Position numbers and translations under genes: made by a program. From contig JAIYDQ010000219.1 of NCBI GenBank assembly GCA_027487375.1, positions 1-33,482 of the forward strand: a DNA stretch of 33,482 bases, read 5' to 3'. Source of the DNA: Planctomycetaceae bacterium. GTDB lineage: Bacteria > Planctomycetota > Planctomycetia > Pirellulales > Pirellulaceae. A model generated the notes under the pieces. That model had not been told where the DNA came from and did not search any database. It saw only the letters and a program-made list of their open reading frames with translations. Below are positions 18,692 through 28,468 of the stretch, piece by piece. Position 1 is the first letter of the stretch, and each line of letters starts with the position of its first letter.

Positions 18692-19513
18692 TCAGTTCGT
18701 GAGGTTCTCGCGAATGAAAGCTGGGCGATTGGTTGTTATTCCCATCGCCCCAAGTTTTTTAAAATAGTTTCCGTCAGCCGGCAAATCGACCGTCCAAACG
18801 TGAAATTCTCTTAGCCCATGAACCTTCAGAGCTTCGACAAACGCTTCGGTAACGATTTCGCGATTGCCTTGGGTGCCAAGCCCATCGGCTTTTGATTTTT
18901 TCATTCCATTAACGACCTCAATGAGCGTTGGACTCCACAAACCAGTCTTCTTATCTTGCTTGTAACCAGTGAGCCAATGAGCTGTAATGTTGGGAAACGT
19001 CTCTTTGCATGCTGCTACCGTTTCCTGATTAAATGCAATGATCAGCAAGTCCTTTGAACTCGGTTTGAAGAGATCAAGTTGCTCTTTGAGGAAAGGGACA
19101 ATCTCCGGTCCTGTTTTAAGTTCAATTACAAAACGCTTTCCAGATGGGATAACTTTCATAACGTCAGCAAAAGTCGGAATCGGCTCACCGCGAAACTTTT
19201 CGTCTTTCCAACTGCCGTATTCGAGTGACCGCAAATCTTCTAAAGTCGAATCGGCTATGACCATTTTTTTACCGCCCGTTCGCAGCGTATCCTTGTCATG
19301 AATACAAACGATCTGATTGTCTTTCGTGAGATAGAAATCCCCCTCGACTCCATCAGCCCCTTGCTCCCAGGCAAGCTGAAAGGCGGCAATTGTGTTTTCC
19401 GGTGCGTAGAACGAGGCACCGCGGTGGGCAACGATCATTTGCGCGAACAAAGTCGTCCCGAATGAACTCAAGATAAAACTCAGGAAAACAGTATAAAACT
19501 TCATCAGATTCAA
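18692..19513 (-). CDS. glycerophosphodiester phosphodiesterase family protein, secreted
   Basis: 273 aa; IVAHRGASFYAPENTIAAFQLAWEQGADGVEGDFYLTKDNQIVCIHDKDTLRTG is a canonical GDPD N-terminus. Confidence 0.93.
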   Translation of the reverse strand: MNLMKFYTVFLSFILSSFGTTLFAQMIVAHRGASFYAPENTIAAFQLAWEQGADGVEGDFYLTKDNQIVCIHDKDTLRTGGKKMVIADSTLEDLRSLEYGSWKDEKFRGEPIPTFADVMKVIPSGKRFVIELKTGPEIVPFLKEQLDLFKPSSKDLLIIAFNQETVAACKETFPNITAHWLTGYKQDKKTGLWSPTLIEVVNGMKKSKADGLGTQGNREIVTEAFVEALKVHGLREFHVWTVDLPADGNYFKKLGAMGITTNRPAFIRENLTN

Positions 19514-19709
19514 AAGGATGATAAACGAGATGGATCAGGTATGATCAAAAGCCTTAGAGCATTCAGGATTGATTGTTCTAGAGGACCGTAGATCCGAAAC
19601 TATATCAAAAACGCTTGCAGTAATGAAAGCATCTAGCCTATCTTCATGACATTATCACATTACTGGTAACATTTTCTCCATCACACGATCTCTTTCCATC
19701 CACTAAATC

Positions 19710-20423
19710 ATGACCAAAATTGTTGTGCTTACTGGGGCTGGAGTATCAGCCGAGTCAGGTATACCCACGTTTCGGGCATCCGATGGTCTTTGGGAGGGGC
19801 ATAGAGTCGAAGAAGTCGCAACGCCCGAGGGCTTTCGAGCTAACCCTGAGCTAGTGCTGGATTTTTACAACCAACGACGGCGAAAACTCCTTTCACCTGA
19901 TGTGAAACCGAATGCCGCGCATGTTGCTTTAGCAAACTGGGAGGCGAGTCTTCCACCGAGTGACTTTCTGTTAATCACTCAGAATGTCGATAACCTCCAT
20001 GTTCGGGCTGGATCTAAAAATGTAGTACCGATGCATGGTGAACTACTGAAAGCGCGTTGCGTAGATACAGGAGAAGTTTTTCCATGGTTAGACGACATCA
20101 CTCTCGAGACACCGCACCCTAAGCGTCCTGATCAACTTGGACGGCTTCGGCCGCACATCGTTTGGTTCGGAGAAATGCCACTTGAGATGGAAAAAATTGG
20201 GGAAGCACTCATTGATTGCGATTGTTTTGTATCTATTGGCACTTCGGGAAAAGTCTACCCTGCAGCTGGGTTTGTTCAGATGACTCCCACGGAATGTTGG
20301 CGAGTCGAAATCAACCTCAACTCTTCCGATAACTCTCAAGCATTTGACGACAGCTTTGTGGGGCACGCAACCGAACAAGTACCGCGATTCGTTGACGCTT
20401 GGAAAAAACGATACGGCTCTTGA
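19710..20423 (+). CDS. cobB: SIR2 family NAD-dependent protein deacylase (CobB-like)
   Basis: 237 aa; KIVVLTGAGVSAESGIPTFRASDGLWEGHRVEEVATPEGF, TQNVDNLHVRAG, MHGELLKARC, RPHIVWFGEMPL, FVSIGTSGKVYPAAGF. Confidence 0.93.
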   Translation: MTKIVVLTGAGVSAESGIPTFRASDGLWEGHRVEEVATPEGFRANPELVLDFYNQRRRKLLSPDVKPNAAHVALANWEASLPPSDFLLITQNVDNLHVRAGSKNVVPMHGELLKARCVDTGEVFPWLDDITLETPHPKRPDQLGRLRPHIVWFGEMPLEMEKIGEALIDCDCFVSIGTSGKVYPAAGFVQMTPTECWRVEINLNSSDNSQAFDDSFVGHATEQVPRFVDAWKKRYGS

Positions 20424-20489
20424 GCCAAATCATCGTCCCGGACAGAGATTCAATCAGCTAGCCGGCGCGTTTACCATCTGAACAAAGCA

Positions 20490-21383
20490 CTAGCAAAAGC
20501 TTCTGTCTGACGACGCAGATACACGTTGATCGCGATTTTGTTTAAGCGTAATAAAGGTCAAATCGTCGGGCTTGGATGGAGTGGCGGCCGCAGTACAGGC
20601 TGGTGTGGTACAGGCTGACGCAGAGGCCAACTCGGTGAGCATTCGCTGAGTTGCTATTGCGGACAACTTATCTGCGACACCGGTCAGTTCGCCGCAACGT
20701 AGAATATTAACGACTTCTTCTGTATTGAGATTGTCAAACAAGCCATCGCTTGCAACCAATACTCGGTCGTTCCTACCCAGTTGAATAGGTGGGCCGACTT
20801 CAATTCGCATATGCGGACTGCCTAGGCAGTTCGAGATCAGATGTCGATCCTCATGATGCATCGCAGCATCTGCTTGAAGCATACCCGATTCGACTGCATA
20901 GCCAATCGGTGAATGACTTATCGATTGATATCGAACGCGCCCACGATTTGTGGTCACAAGTACCATCGAATCGCCTGCATGATAGCTTCGAATCATGCCA
21001 TCATGAAACTCAACAATTGCAATCGTGCAAGCCGCACCAATCTTAAGAGACTGTATGGCTCGGTTTGCGTTCTCGATCCCATCAAGGATCGCACTACGGA
21101 TCAATCGCGGATCTTCAAAAGACTGTTCAAGGGACTCAGCCAAATAGTCCATGGCGAGCTTAGACGCTTTATCGCCACCACGCATTCCCCCGCACCCATC
21201 GGCAACAGCGATTACGACTGAGTTTTCACCACAAGGCATGACGAGCGCCGAATCTTCATTGGGTGAAGACTTAAAAGGATCTCGCTGAGAAAATGCTGTA
21301 GCTTGCCACAGAGCGTCCTGCGCGGACTCAAGCGCACTCAATGCTTGATGTAAACAAATTGCAGGTTGTGTGATCAACGACAT
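20490..21383 (-). CDS. PP2C family protein serine/threonine phosphatase
   Basis: NEDSALVMPCGENSVVIAVADGCGGMRGGDKASKLAMDYLAESL, HAGDSMVLV, DRVLVASDGLFDNLNTEEVV. ORF extends to 21494; MSLITQPAICL at 21383 preferred as start. Confidence 0.85.
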   Translation of the reverse strand: MSLITQPAICLHQALSALESAQDALWQATAFSQRDPFKSSPNEDSALVMPCGENSVVIAVADGCGGMRGGDKASKLAMDYLAESLEQSFEDPRLIRSAILDGIENANRAIQSLKIGAACTIAIVEFHDGMIRSYHAGDSMVLVTTNRGRVRYQSISHSPIGYAVESGMLQADAAMHHEDRHLISNCLGSPHMRIEVGPPIQLGRNDRVLVASDGLFDNLNTEEVVNILRCGELTGVADKLSAIATQRMLTELASASACTTPACTAAATPSKPDDLTFITLKQNRDQRVSASSDRSFC

Positions 21384-21622
21384 AGGAGTGATTTTCTGGA
21401 TAAATCTAGTTTTGGTCCAGGGGGTTAGACCGAGGCAGCATGGGATAAATCCAGGAAACAGCCCACGATTTCGAGGCAAAATGCTGGCTTTCACTGCTTA
21501 ATCGAGGGCTTTGAAGAGCATCTGTAGCGGTCGTACCGGTTGTAATTCGCATTCAGCAGATTTGAGTATTGCCGAACAAAATGCCATTTTTGTCTCCAAA
21601 TCTCGCTCAATATCATCATTAA

Positions 21623-21695
21623 CTCTGTATCCTCCGTGCCTCTGTGTTTTTTTCCGCCCGTATTTCGGAAACGCAGAGGCACAGAAATCACAGAG
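21623..21695. repeat. imperfect inverted-repeat element of the 'HRGTEDTE' type
   Basis: CTCTGTATCCTCCGTGCCTCTGTG ... CGCAGAGGCACAGAAATCACAGAG; perfect GTGCCTCTG (21636-21644)/CAGAGGCAC (21674-21682). Spurious ORF reads KKHRGTEDTEL, a string recurring in spurious translations of a widespread bacterial intergenic repeat. Confidence 0.7.
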
Positions 21696-21939
21696 AAAAA
21701 CGCAGGCAACGCGGAACTCTTGAAAGCAGAAATGGTTGTGTTCGGAAAGAAGTATCGTTTTGCTCACAAAACTCAATGGGATAAGAATTTTGTCACTGCT
21801 CGATTCCAGCAATCCAACTACTACCGAGCATTCAATCGCGTCAAATGATTCACTACGTGACAGTCACGTTTAGCTGGCGCATACTGTTGTGGCTTGTTGC
21901 TTACCGTTTAATCAAATTTTTTGCGAACGATCCTGTTCT

Positions 21940-23415
21940 ATGAAGCTACTATTAGCGACCGCTGCTTTACTTTGCATTTTTATCAAGCCAGGATTATGCG
22001 CTGATCGACCGAATGTTCTTTTTGTGCTTTGCGATGATCTGCGGCCTGATGCATTGGGCTGCTATGGTTCCCTTCATGTAAAGACACCTAACATTGATGC
22101 ACTAGCAGAAAACGGAGTGCGCTTTGAAAACGCATTCTGTACTACTTCGCTTTGTTCACCGAGCCGCGCGAGCATACTCACCGGGCTCTACGCGCATCGT
22201 CATGGTGTGCGAGATAACTTCTCAGAATTACCCGCACGACTGTCGCATTGGCCAATGCAATTACAAGCAAATGGTTATGCCACTGCGTACATTGGTAAAT
22301 GGCACATGGGTGAGAATAATGATGAACCGCGCCCCGGATTCGATTGGTTCGTAACACACAAAGGTCAAGGCAAATACTTTGACAACGAATGGAACGTCCA
22401 TGGTAGCGGGTCAAAAGTGATCCCCGGATATTACACCACGGTAGCAACCGATTTGGCACTCGACTGGCTCAAAAAGCAGAATACAACTAAGCCTTGGTCG
22501 CTCTGCATTGGTCAAAAAGCGCCTCACAGTTTTTACACACCTGAGGAAAAGTATGCCCACACTTTCGACTCGGTCAAAGTTTCCTATCCGGCGAGCGCGT
22601 TTCAATTAGATGGGAAACCCGATTGGATCAAGCAACGACTGAATACATGGCACGGCATCTATGGACCGCTATTCGATTGGCGAAAGACCTTTCCAAACTC
22701 AAATCCTGAAGCCGTGAAAGACTTTGAAAACATGGTTCATGGATACTGGGGGACGGTGCTATCGGTGGATGACAGTTTGGGGCGGCTTGTAGATTATCTT
22801 AAACAATCAGGGCAATTCGATAACACGCTCGTCATCTTCATGGGTGATAACGGACTTCTCGAAGGGGAGCACGGAATGGTCGATAAGCGAACTGCTCATG
22901 AACCGAGCATCCGAATTCCACTTATCGCCAAGCTCCCCGGAAGAAAAGAAGGTAAAGTTGTTACGAAGCAAGTCCTTACGATTGATATCGCAGCGAGTAC
23001 CCTTGATATATGCCAAGTCCCACAAATCAGTGGTAGTCAAGGATCTTCTTGGAAGCAAATTGCCACTACAGGCGATGGACCATGGAGGGATAGTTGGTTC
23101 TATGAGTATAACTACGAAAAACAGTTTCCCTATACTCCTAATGTAAGAGCTATACGAACGGATACTTGGAAGTTTATTCGCTATCCGCATGGCGACGGAT
23201 CACCCGATAAACATTTAGCCGAGCTTTATAACCTTCAGTCCGATCCGAAAGAACTTCATAATCTCGTTAACGATCCCAAGTTCAAAGACGTTCGGATCAG
23301 GCTAGAAAAACAACTTGATGCACTTTTGGCTTCAGAAGAACTCACAATTGAATCAGATAAGATGCCAATCGACGAAGGCATCAAGACTGAATTACCCGAT
23401 CAAAAAATCCGATAA
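21940..23415 (+). CDS. sulfatase (arylsulfatase/iduronate-2-sulfatase-like), secreted
   Basis: ORF 21889..23415, start chosen at [44 protein letters not shown]; formylglycine motif [54 protein letters not shown]. Confidence 0.93.
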   Translation: MKLLLATAALLCIFIKPGLCADRPNVLFVLCDDLRPDALGCYGSLHVKTPNIDALAENGVRFENAFCTTSLCSPSRASILTGLYAHRHGVRDNFSELPARLSHWPMQLQANGYATAYIGKWHMGENNDEPRPGFDWFVTHKGQGKYFDNEWNVHGSGSKVIPGYYTTVATDLALDWLKKQNTTKPWSLCIGQKAPHSFYTPEEKYAHTFDSVKVSYPASAFQLDGKPDWIKQRLNTWHGIYGPLFDWRKTFPNSNPEAVKDFENMVHGYWGTVLSVDDSLGRLVDYLKQSGQFDNTLVIFMGDNGLLEGEHGMVDKRTAHEPSIRIPLIAKLPGRKEGKVVTKQVLTIDIAASTLDICQVPQISGSQGSSWKQIATTGDGPWRDSWFYEYNYEKQFPYTPNVRAIRTDTWKFIRYPHGDGSPDKHLAELYNLQSDPKELHNLVNDPKFKDVRIRLEKQLDALLASEELTIESDKMPIDEGIKTELPDQKIR

Positions 23416-23479
23416 CATCGCGATGCCCTCGGGGGCTTGCGGTCGACACCATCCTCTTCATCTGATTGTCACCCGAATC

Positions 23480-24817
23480 ATGCGAAACTTAATCTATTTT
23501 TTTGCGCTATTGATTGTCAGTCCTCTCTACGCGCAGCAGCCACCTTATGACCAGTATCCGGATGCGAAGCCTCCTTACTATCGCGTACGATATGAAGGAT
23601 CGACGGCCCCCGGCACTTTAATCTATCCGGTGAATTACACGATTTGGATCCCGCCAACAGCAAAACAATTACGTGGCGTAATCGTGCACCAGCATGGGTG
23701 TGGTGAAGGCTCGTGCAAGTCGGGGCTCACCGGTGCGTTTGATCTCCACTGGCAAGCGTTAGCCCAAAAGCATGACTGCGCATTGCTTGCTCCCTCCTAC
23801 GAGCAACCCGACAAAGCCGACTGCCAAATGTGGTGCGATCCGCGAAACGGTTCCGACGCGGCATTTCAAAAGTGTCTTGTCGATCTTGGTGCTCAGTCGG
23901 GTCACGCAGAACTAACTGTTGTTCCCTGGGCTCTATGGGGGCATAGCGGTGGCGGTCACTGGGCAGGCGGAATGGTAATGCTACATCCAGAACGTGTCGC
24001 TGCCGCATGGTTACGTTCTGGTGTACCACTTTTTCAAACTAATCCTGATCGCCCCTCGATCAAGGCTCATGCGTTAACTGATGCCGTGCTTGGTGTACCG
24101 ATCATGTGCAACCCAGGCACAAAAGAAGGGGTGACTGACAAGAAGGGCCGCTTCGCTGGAGTGTGGCCCGCAAACGAAATCTTCTTCAACACAATTCGTT
24201 CCAAAGGAGGACTAATTGGCGTTGCCGTTGACCCGCTTACCGCACACGAATGTGGTAACCAACGCTACCTCGCAATTCCGTGGCTGGATGCATGCCTTTC
24301 GGCCAGGCTTCCAAAGGGATCCGGAGAGCCACTGCTTCGAACACCAACAGAAGACGCGCGACTAGCACCGCTTTATCTTGGAGAAACCGAGTTTGTTACC
24401 CCCGTTTCATCGCGAGATTTCAACGGAGAGATAGAGAAATCGGTTTGGCTTTTGAATAAAGATGTCGCAAGGCTTTGGTCCGAGTATGTAAAGGACACTT
24501 CCGTATCCGATACGACTCCCCCACCAGCGCCAACCGAAGTTGCTATCGACGGAAACAAAATTTCCTGGAGCGCCCAAGCCGACTTGGAAAGCGGGCTTGC
24601 TCACTTCATCATTGAACGTGACGGAAAATTTCTAGCTCGACTACCAGATGCCGGCAAGAATCCATTTGGACGTCCGATTTTCCAGAACCTTCAATACAGT
24701 GACACCCCCTCCCAACCGCTCGTTCCAATGGAATTCACTGATACGAAATCCGAACCTGGGAAAAAACATACCTACCGTGTCATAGCAGTGAATACGGTCG
24801 GCCTTCAATCCAACTGA
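23480..24817 (+). CDS. alpha/beta-hydrolase-like secreted protein with C-terminal FN3-like segment
   Basis: Signal peptide [20 protein letters not shown] at 23480; [32 protein letters not shown] nucleophile elbow; C-terminal [40 protein letters not shown]... resembles fibronectin III. Confidence 0.8.
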   Translation: MRNLIYFFALLIVSPLYAQQPPYDQYPDAKPPYYRVRYEGSTAPGTLIYPVNYTIWIPPTAKQLRGVIVHQHGCGEGSCKSGLTGAFDLHWQALAQKHDCALLAPSYEQPDKADCQMWCDPRNGSDAAFQKCLVDLGAQSGHAELTVVPWALWGHSGGGHWAGGMVMLHPERVAAAWLRSGVPLFQTNPDRPSIKAHALTDAVLGVPIMCNPGTKEGVTDKKGRFAGVWPANEIFFNTIRSKGGLIGVAVDPLTAHECGNQRYLAIPWLDACLSARLPKGSGEPLLRTPTEDARLAPLYLGETEFVTPVSSRDFNGEIEKSVWLLNKDVARLWSEYVKDTSVSDTTPPPAPTEVAIDGNKISWSAQADLESGLAHFIIERDGKFLARLPDAGKNPFGRPIFQNLQYSDTPSQPLVPMEFTDTKSEPGKKHTYRVIAVNTVGLQSN

Positions 24818-24897
24818 TCGCAAAAATCGTGTTTGGAGTGAATCACAAAACTTTGACAATCAAGAAATCTTCCACTTACAGTAAAGCAACCAACTCA

Positions 24898-25548
24898 ATG
24901 CGATCCCGATTTTTATCCGTTAGCACGTTTCACCTTTTACTTCTTCTCATCTCAATTGAATCCCCTTCAATGACTCATGCAGAGGAGTGGGTTTCGCTGT
25001 TCGATGGAAAAACAACCTCCGGGTGGGAAGCCAATGAGAAGCCCGAGTGCTTTACCGTGGAGAATGGGGAACTCAAGCTAAATGGTGGGATGGCCCATTT
25101 GTTTTGTGTCAAAGAGGGATATGCCGACTTGAAGAACTTCGAGTTCAAAGCGGATGTGAAAACACTTCCTGGAGCGAATTCGGGATTCTTTTTTCACACG
25201 GAGAACCGAGGCAAAGGCAGCCTGAAGAAGGGTTACGAAGCGCAGATCAATACATCATTTACAAAAGACCCTCGGAAAACCGGAAGCTTGGTGGATGTTC
25301 GCGATGTCGATCAATCTCCTGTCCCTGATGATCAATGGTATGAATACAAAATTCTTGTTGATGGTAAACATATTGTTGTATCCATCAACGGAAAACCAGT
25401 CGTCGACTATATGGAAGAAGAAAAACCAACTCGTAAGAAAGGACGCGAAGAGAGGCTCCTCTCGCACGGAGCTATCGCCATCCAAGCACATGATCCCAAC
25501 AGCACAACCTTTATGCGCAACATCCAAATTCGCAAACTTCCCGACTAA
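24898..25548 (+). CDS. DUF1080 (3-keto-disaccharide hydrolase-like) domain protein, secreted
   Basis: EEWVSLFDGKTTSGWEA...FTVENGELKLNGGMAHLFC...NFEFKADVKTLPGANSGFFFHTENRG...GYEAQINTSF...WYEYKILVDGKHIVVSINGKPVVDYME. Confidence 0.92.
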   Translation: MRSRFLSVSTFHLLLLLISIESPSMTHAEEWVSLFDGKTTSGWEANEKPECFTVENGELKLNGGMAHLFCVKEGYADLKNFEFKADVKTLPGANSGFFFHTENRGKGSLKKGYEAQINTSFTKDPRKTGSLVDVRDVDQSPVPDDQWYEYKILVDGKHIVVSINGKPVVDYMEEEKPTRKKGREERLLSHGAIAIQAHDPNSTTFMRNIQIRKLPD

Positions 25549-25595
25549 GACCAAAGAAGAAGCAGAGTGACATAAGCCTTCCGAACTCATCTTGA

Positions 25596-26741
25596 CTATT
25601 GCTGTTTTGCTTGGAGAGAAGCAGCGCGTTCGTCAAGAACCTCCTGATAGGTCTTTTCGTAAAGCAAGAGCTGAGTTTCGAGATCAAAGAATTCTTCGCA
25701 ACGTTTTCGATTTGCGACACCTATGCGCGACGCGAGTTCATGATCGGTCGCGAGCCGCTCGACCATCTCAATCCAATCTTCCCAAGCGTCGATCAATACG
25801 CATTGTTCTTCTGCCGCAGGGCCTAAAGCTTCTACGATTCCTTCGGCTCTTGTCGTAGCGACGGGAATTCCAACAGCCATCGCCTCCAAAACCACGTTAG
25901 GCATTCCTTCATACCGACTAGGAAGTAGCAGTAGCCTACTGGATCGCATCCACTCTAACACATTGGGCTGCTGACCAACGAAGTGAATCCTAGCTTCGTT
26001 TCGGAGCTGGCTAGCCTGGATCTGGAGACTGCTTCGAAGTGGGCCTTCTCCAATGATAATCAGCTGGAACTGGGGCAGCTTGTTCAGCAATTCATCCGCA
26101 TGAGACACGAGACCATCGATTCCTTTCTGATAGTCAATTCTCCCCACGAACAAGAGACATGGAGTACATAGCGGCAGAGCAAGTTGTCGCTGTGCAAAAC
26201 TTGATATTTCGCTTGCAGGCCTCATACTGCGAACATCTATCCCATTTGGAATTACTATGAGTTTATCGCGAGCGACTCCCTCGCGATGTTCGCAATGGAG
26301 AGCGACAGATTGGCTAACACAGACCAATCTCGCCATTCGTTTCACTGCGGCCTTTGTTACCCACGCACGAAATCGCCTGGGATCTGCGACACGCTCGCCA
26401 CCAACAATTGGAATGTTGTGCTGCGGATAAACCATAGACGCGAGCACGTTTGCGTGAAATAAGAACGATTGAGCGATGTCGGGCGGCGAATTATCAACTA
26501 GCGCTCTTAAGGATTTTGTTAATTGCCATATTTGCCATTTAGATTCCACTCCGAAATACTCGACTGGAATGCAGTCATCTTCGATAGACTTTGCAAGTGA
26601 ATCCTCGCCAGGGTTCGGACGGGGCATCAAACTGATAACTCGTACCGAGTGCCCGCGTCTTTTGAGAAACCGTGCAAGATTGGCAAAACACTTCTCTGCA
26701 CCTCCCACATGCAATTCGGTTGTCAGTAAATCAATTCGCAT
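25596..26741 (-). CDS. glycosyltransferase family 4 (GT1 superfamily)
   Basis: 381 aa; LHVGGAEKCFANLARFLKRRGHSVRVISL, VIPNGIDV, LLFVGRIDYQKGIDGLV, LLLLPSRYEGMPNVVLEAMAVGIPVATTRAEGIVE. Confidence 0.93.
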   Translation of the reverse strand: MRIDLLTTELHVGGAEKCFANLARFLKRRGHSVRVISLMPRPNPGEDSLAKSIEDDCIPVEYFGVESKWQIWQLTKSLRALVDNSPPDIAQSFLFHANVLASMVYPQHNIPIVGGERVADPRRFRAWVTKAAVKRMARLVCVSQSVALHCEHREGVARDKLIVIPNGIDVRSMRPASEISSFAQRQLALPLCTPCLLFVGRIDYQKGIDGLVSHADELLNKLPQFQLIIIGEGPLRSSLQIQASQLRNEARIHFVGQQPNVLEWMRSSRLLLLPSRYEGMPNVVLEAMAVGIPVATTRAEGIVEALGPAAEEQCVLIDAWEDWIEMVERLATDHELASRIGVANRKRCEEFFDLETQLLLYEKTYQEVLDERAASLQAKQQ

Positions 26742-26901
26742 TGAATCTCATAAACTTTACAAAAACTGCATTCGACAATCTACTTGGATGTCTATCCAGG
26801 TTTAAAATCATCACCTCGGAATCCAAATGGAATCTGATGGCAAACCAATTTTCACGCGATCCGGCTTTCAAGTACCGGCGGTTCTGAGCCGCGCAGTCAA
26901 A

Positions 26902-26922
26902 TCACGTCTCAGAGAGACGTGA
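26902..26922. repeat. small hairpin, GTCTC-N3-GAGAC family, copy 2
   Basis: TCACGTCTC AGA GAGACGTGA (9-bp perfect stem, 3-nt loop) followed by CTATGTG; related to 13156-13172. Confidence 0.6.
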
Positions 26923-27157
26923 CTATGTGGTACGGAACAAAGTCTAATACGCCAACCGAAAATTCGAAGCCTGCGAAAATCAAAACTCTTGTTTGCATAC
27001 TATAGACCAAGGACTGCTTCCGCGTTGTATTGACGAGTGCTTTTATTGATGAAATATCGATCGAGTCGACATGGATGGACGCCGGGGTATAATTTGATCG
27101 ATTAGCACGAACCACTCATTGCCTTTCGTAAAAACTAATAGATTCGGTTTTGTATTT

Positions 27158-28246
27158 ATGTCACCCAGCACTCCGGCGGCCAGTGAACTCGATCAATACG
27201 ATTTTGATTTGCCTCGCGAGTTAATCGCCCAAGAACCGCTGGCACAACGCGTCGACTCTCGAATGATGGTCATCCATCGAGAGACCCAAACAATCGAGCA
27301 CGCCCACGTACGCGATTTGCCTGATTACTTGAAGGCGGGTGATACCCTTGTCGTCAATGATTCCAAGGTTATTCCGGCGCGGCTTATCGGGCGGCGGACG
27401 CTCACCGGGGGGCGTTGGGAAGGGCTGTTCCTTCGACAGGACGAGTCTGGCGTCGCGGAACTGCTATGTAAGACCCGTGGCTCGATGGAGATAGGTGAAA
27501 CAGTCACAATCAATGACCTGGAAGGTCGCGACCAAGGGCGGCTTATTTTCCTGGGCTTAGGCGAACAGGGAAGAATGCTAATGAGGCCGGAGTTGCCTGA
27601 GCCTTGGTTCACACTACTGGATCGCTGTGGTCGCGTTCCCCTTCCGCCATACATCCGCGACGGCCAAATGGTGGACGATGATAAAAAGCGATACCAAACC
27701 GTGTATGCGAGAGTAGCTGGATCCGTTGCAGCACCCACTGCGGGACTCCATTTCACTCCGGAATTGATTCAGCGTACGCGCTCAGCAGGGATGGCACTTG
27801 TGGCAGTAACGTTGCACGTTGGAATTGGAACATTTCGGCCGATTCAGGTTGATCGACTTGATGAACATCGAATGCACAGCGAATACGGTGAGATTACGAG
27901 TTCGGTTGCAAAACGTCTACAACTCACAAGATCCGAGGGCAGAAGAATCATCGCGATCGGAACAACTTCGGTTCGTGTCTTGGAAACTGCCGCAGCGCGT
28001 GCAAAATCGCTATCTCCAGATCGTGTCATCGATGAATGGTCAGGCGAGACGGATATCTTCATCAAGCCCGGCCACCAATTTCAAGCAGTCGATGGACTGC
28101 TTACCAACTTCCATCTTCCCAAAAGCAGTTTGATCGTATTGGTATCGGCACTGGCGGGGCATCAACTTGTTATGAAAGCCTACCGGGAAGCTATTGCCGA
28201 GCGATACCGTTTTTATTCTTACGGCGATTGCATGCTGATTCTTTAG
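27158..28246 (+). CDS. queA: S-adenosylmethionine:tRNA ribosyltransferase-isomerase
   Basis: YDFDLPRELIAQEPLAQRVDSRMMV, VVNDSKVIPARLIGRR, PPYIRDG, YQTVYARVAGSVAAPTAGLHFTPELI, VTLHVGIGTFRPIQ, TNFHLPKSSLIVLVSALAG, YRFYSYGDCMLIL. ORF opens at 27119; MSPSTPAASELDQYDF at 27158 preferred. Confidence 0.96.
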   Translation: MSPSTPAASELDQYDFDLPRELIAQEPLAQRVDSRMMVIHRETQTIEHAHVRDLPDYLKAGDTLVVNDSKVIPARLIGRRTLTGGRWEGLFLRQDESGVAELLCKTRGSMEIGETVTINDLEGRDQGRLIFLGLGEQGRMLMRPELPEPWFTLLDRCGRVPLPPYIRDGQMVDDDKKRYQTVYARVAGSVAAPTAGLHFTPELIQRTRSAGMALVAVTLHVGIGTFRPIQVDRLDEHRMHSEYGEITSSVAKRLQLTRSEGRRIIAIGTTSVRVLETAAARAKSLSPDRVIDEWSGETDIFIKPGHQFQAVDGLLTNFHLPKSSLIVLVSALAGHQLVMKAYREAIAERYRFYSYGDCMLIL

Positions 28247-28288
28247 CGAGCACAAACCCAAACACGCGGTGTTTTCGTCATGACACAA

Positions 28289-28440
28289 ACTAGATCGATT
28301 CTTAGGTTAATGTAGCTAATGATTGAGCACGATGACCCGTCGTAGGATAGGCTTCCAGCCTGTCAAGTTCGCTATCGACAGGCTGGAAGCCTATCCTACT
28401 GCAATCTGGCTAGCTACGACTACCTAAGAATTGCTCTAGT
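28289..28440. repeat. nested palindromic (MITE-like) intergenic element
   Basis: Outer imperfect inverted repeats starting ACTAGATCGATTCTTAGGTTAATGTAGCTA (28289-28318) and ending TAGCTACGACTACCTAAGAATTGCTCTAGT (28411-28440); inner perfect 23-bp arms GTAGGATAGGCTTCCAGCCTGTC (28342-28364)/GACAGGCTGGAAGCCTATCCTAC (28377-28399) with 12-nt loop. Confidence 0.8.
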
Positions 28441-28468
28441 GCTCGGTTCAGATTAGATTCTTAGATAG

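Noticed and set aside
20415-20426. GGCTC-TT-GAGCC at the sirtuin stop codon
   Set aside because: Two-nt loop and no T-run; likely chance.
21498-21812. ORFs of 104, 72 and 70 aa around 21491-21848
   Set aside because: They read through the HRGTEDTE-type inverted repeat; typical spurious translations.
28342-28399. 23-bp palindrome considered as a simple queA intrinsic terminator
   Set aside because: No T-run on either side and it sits inside a larger inverted repeat, so a repeat element fits better; a terminator role cannot be excluded.
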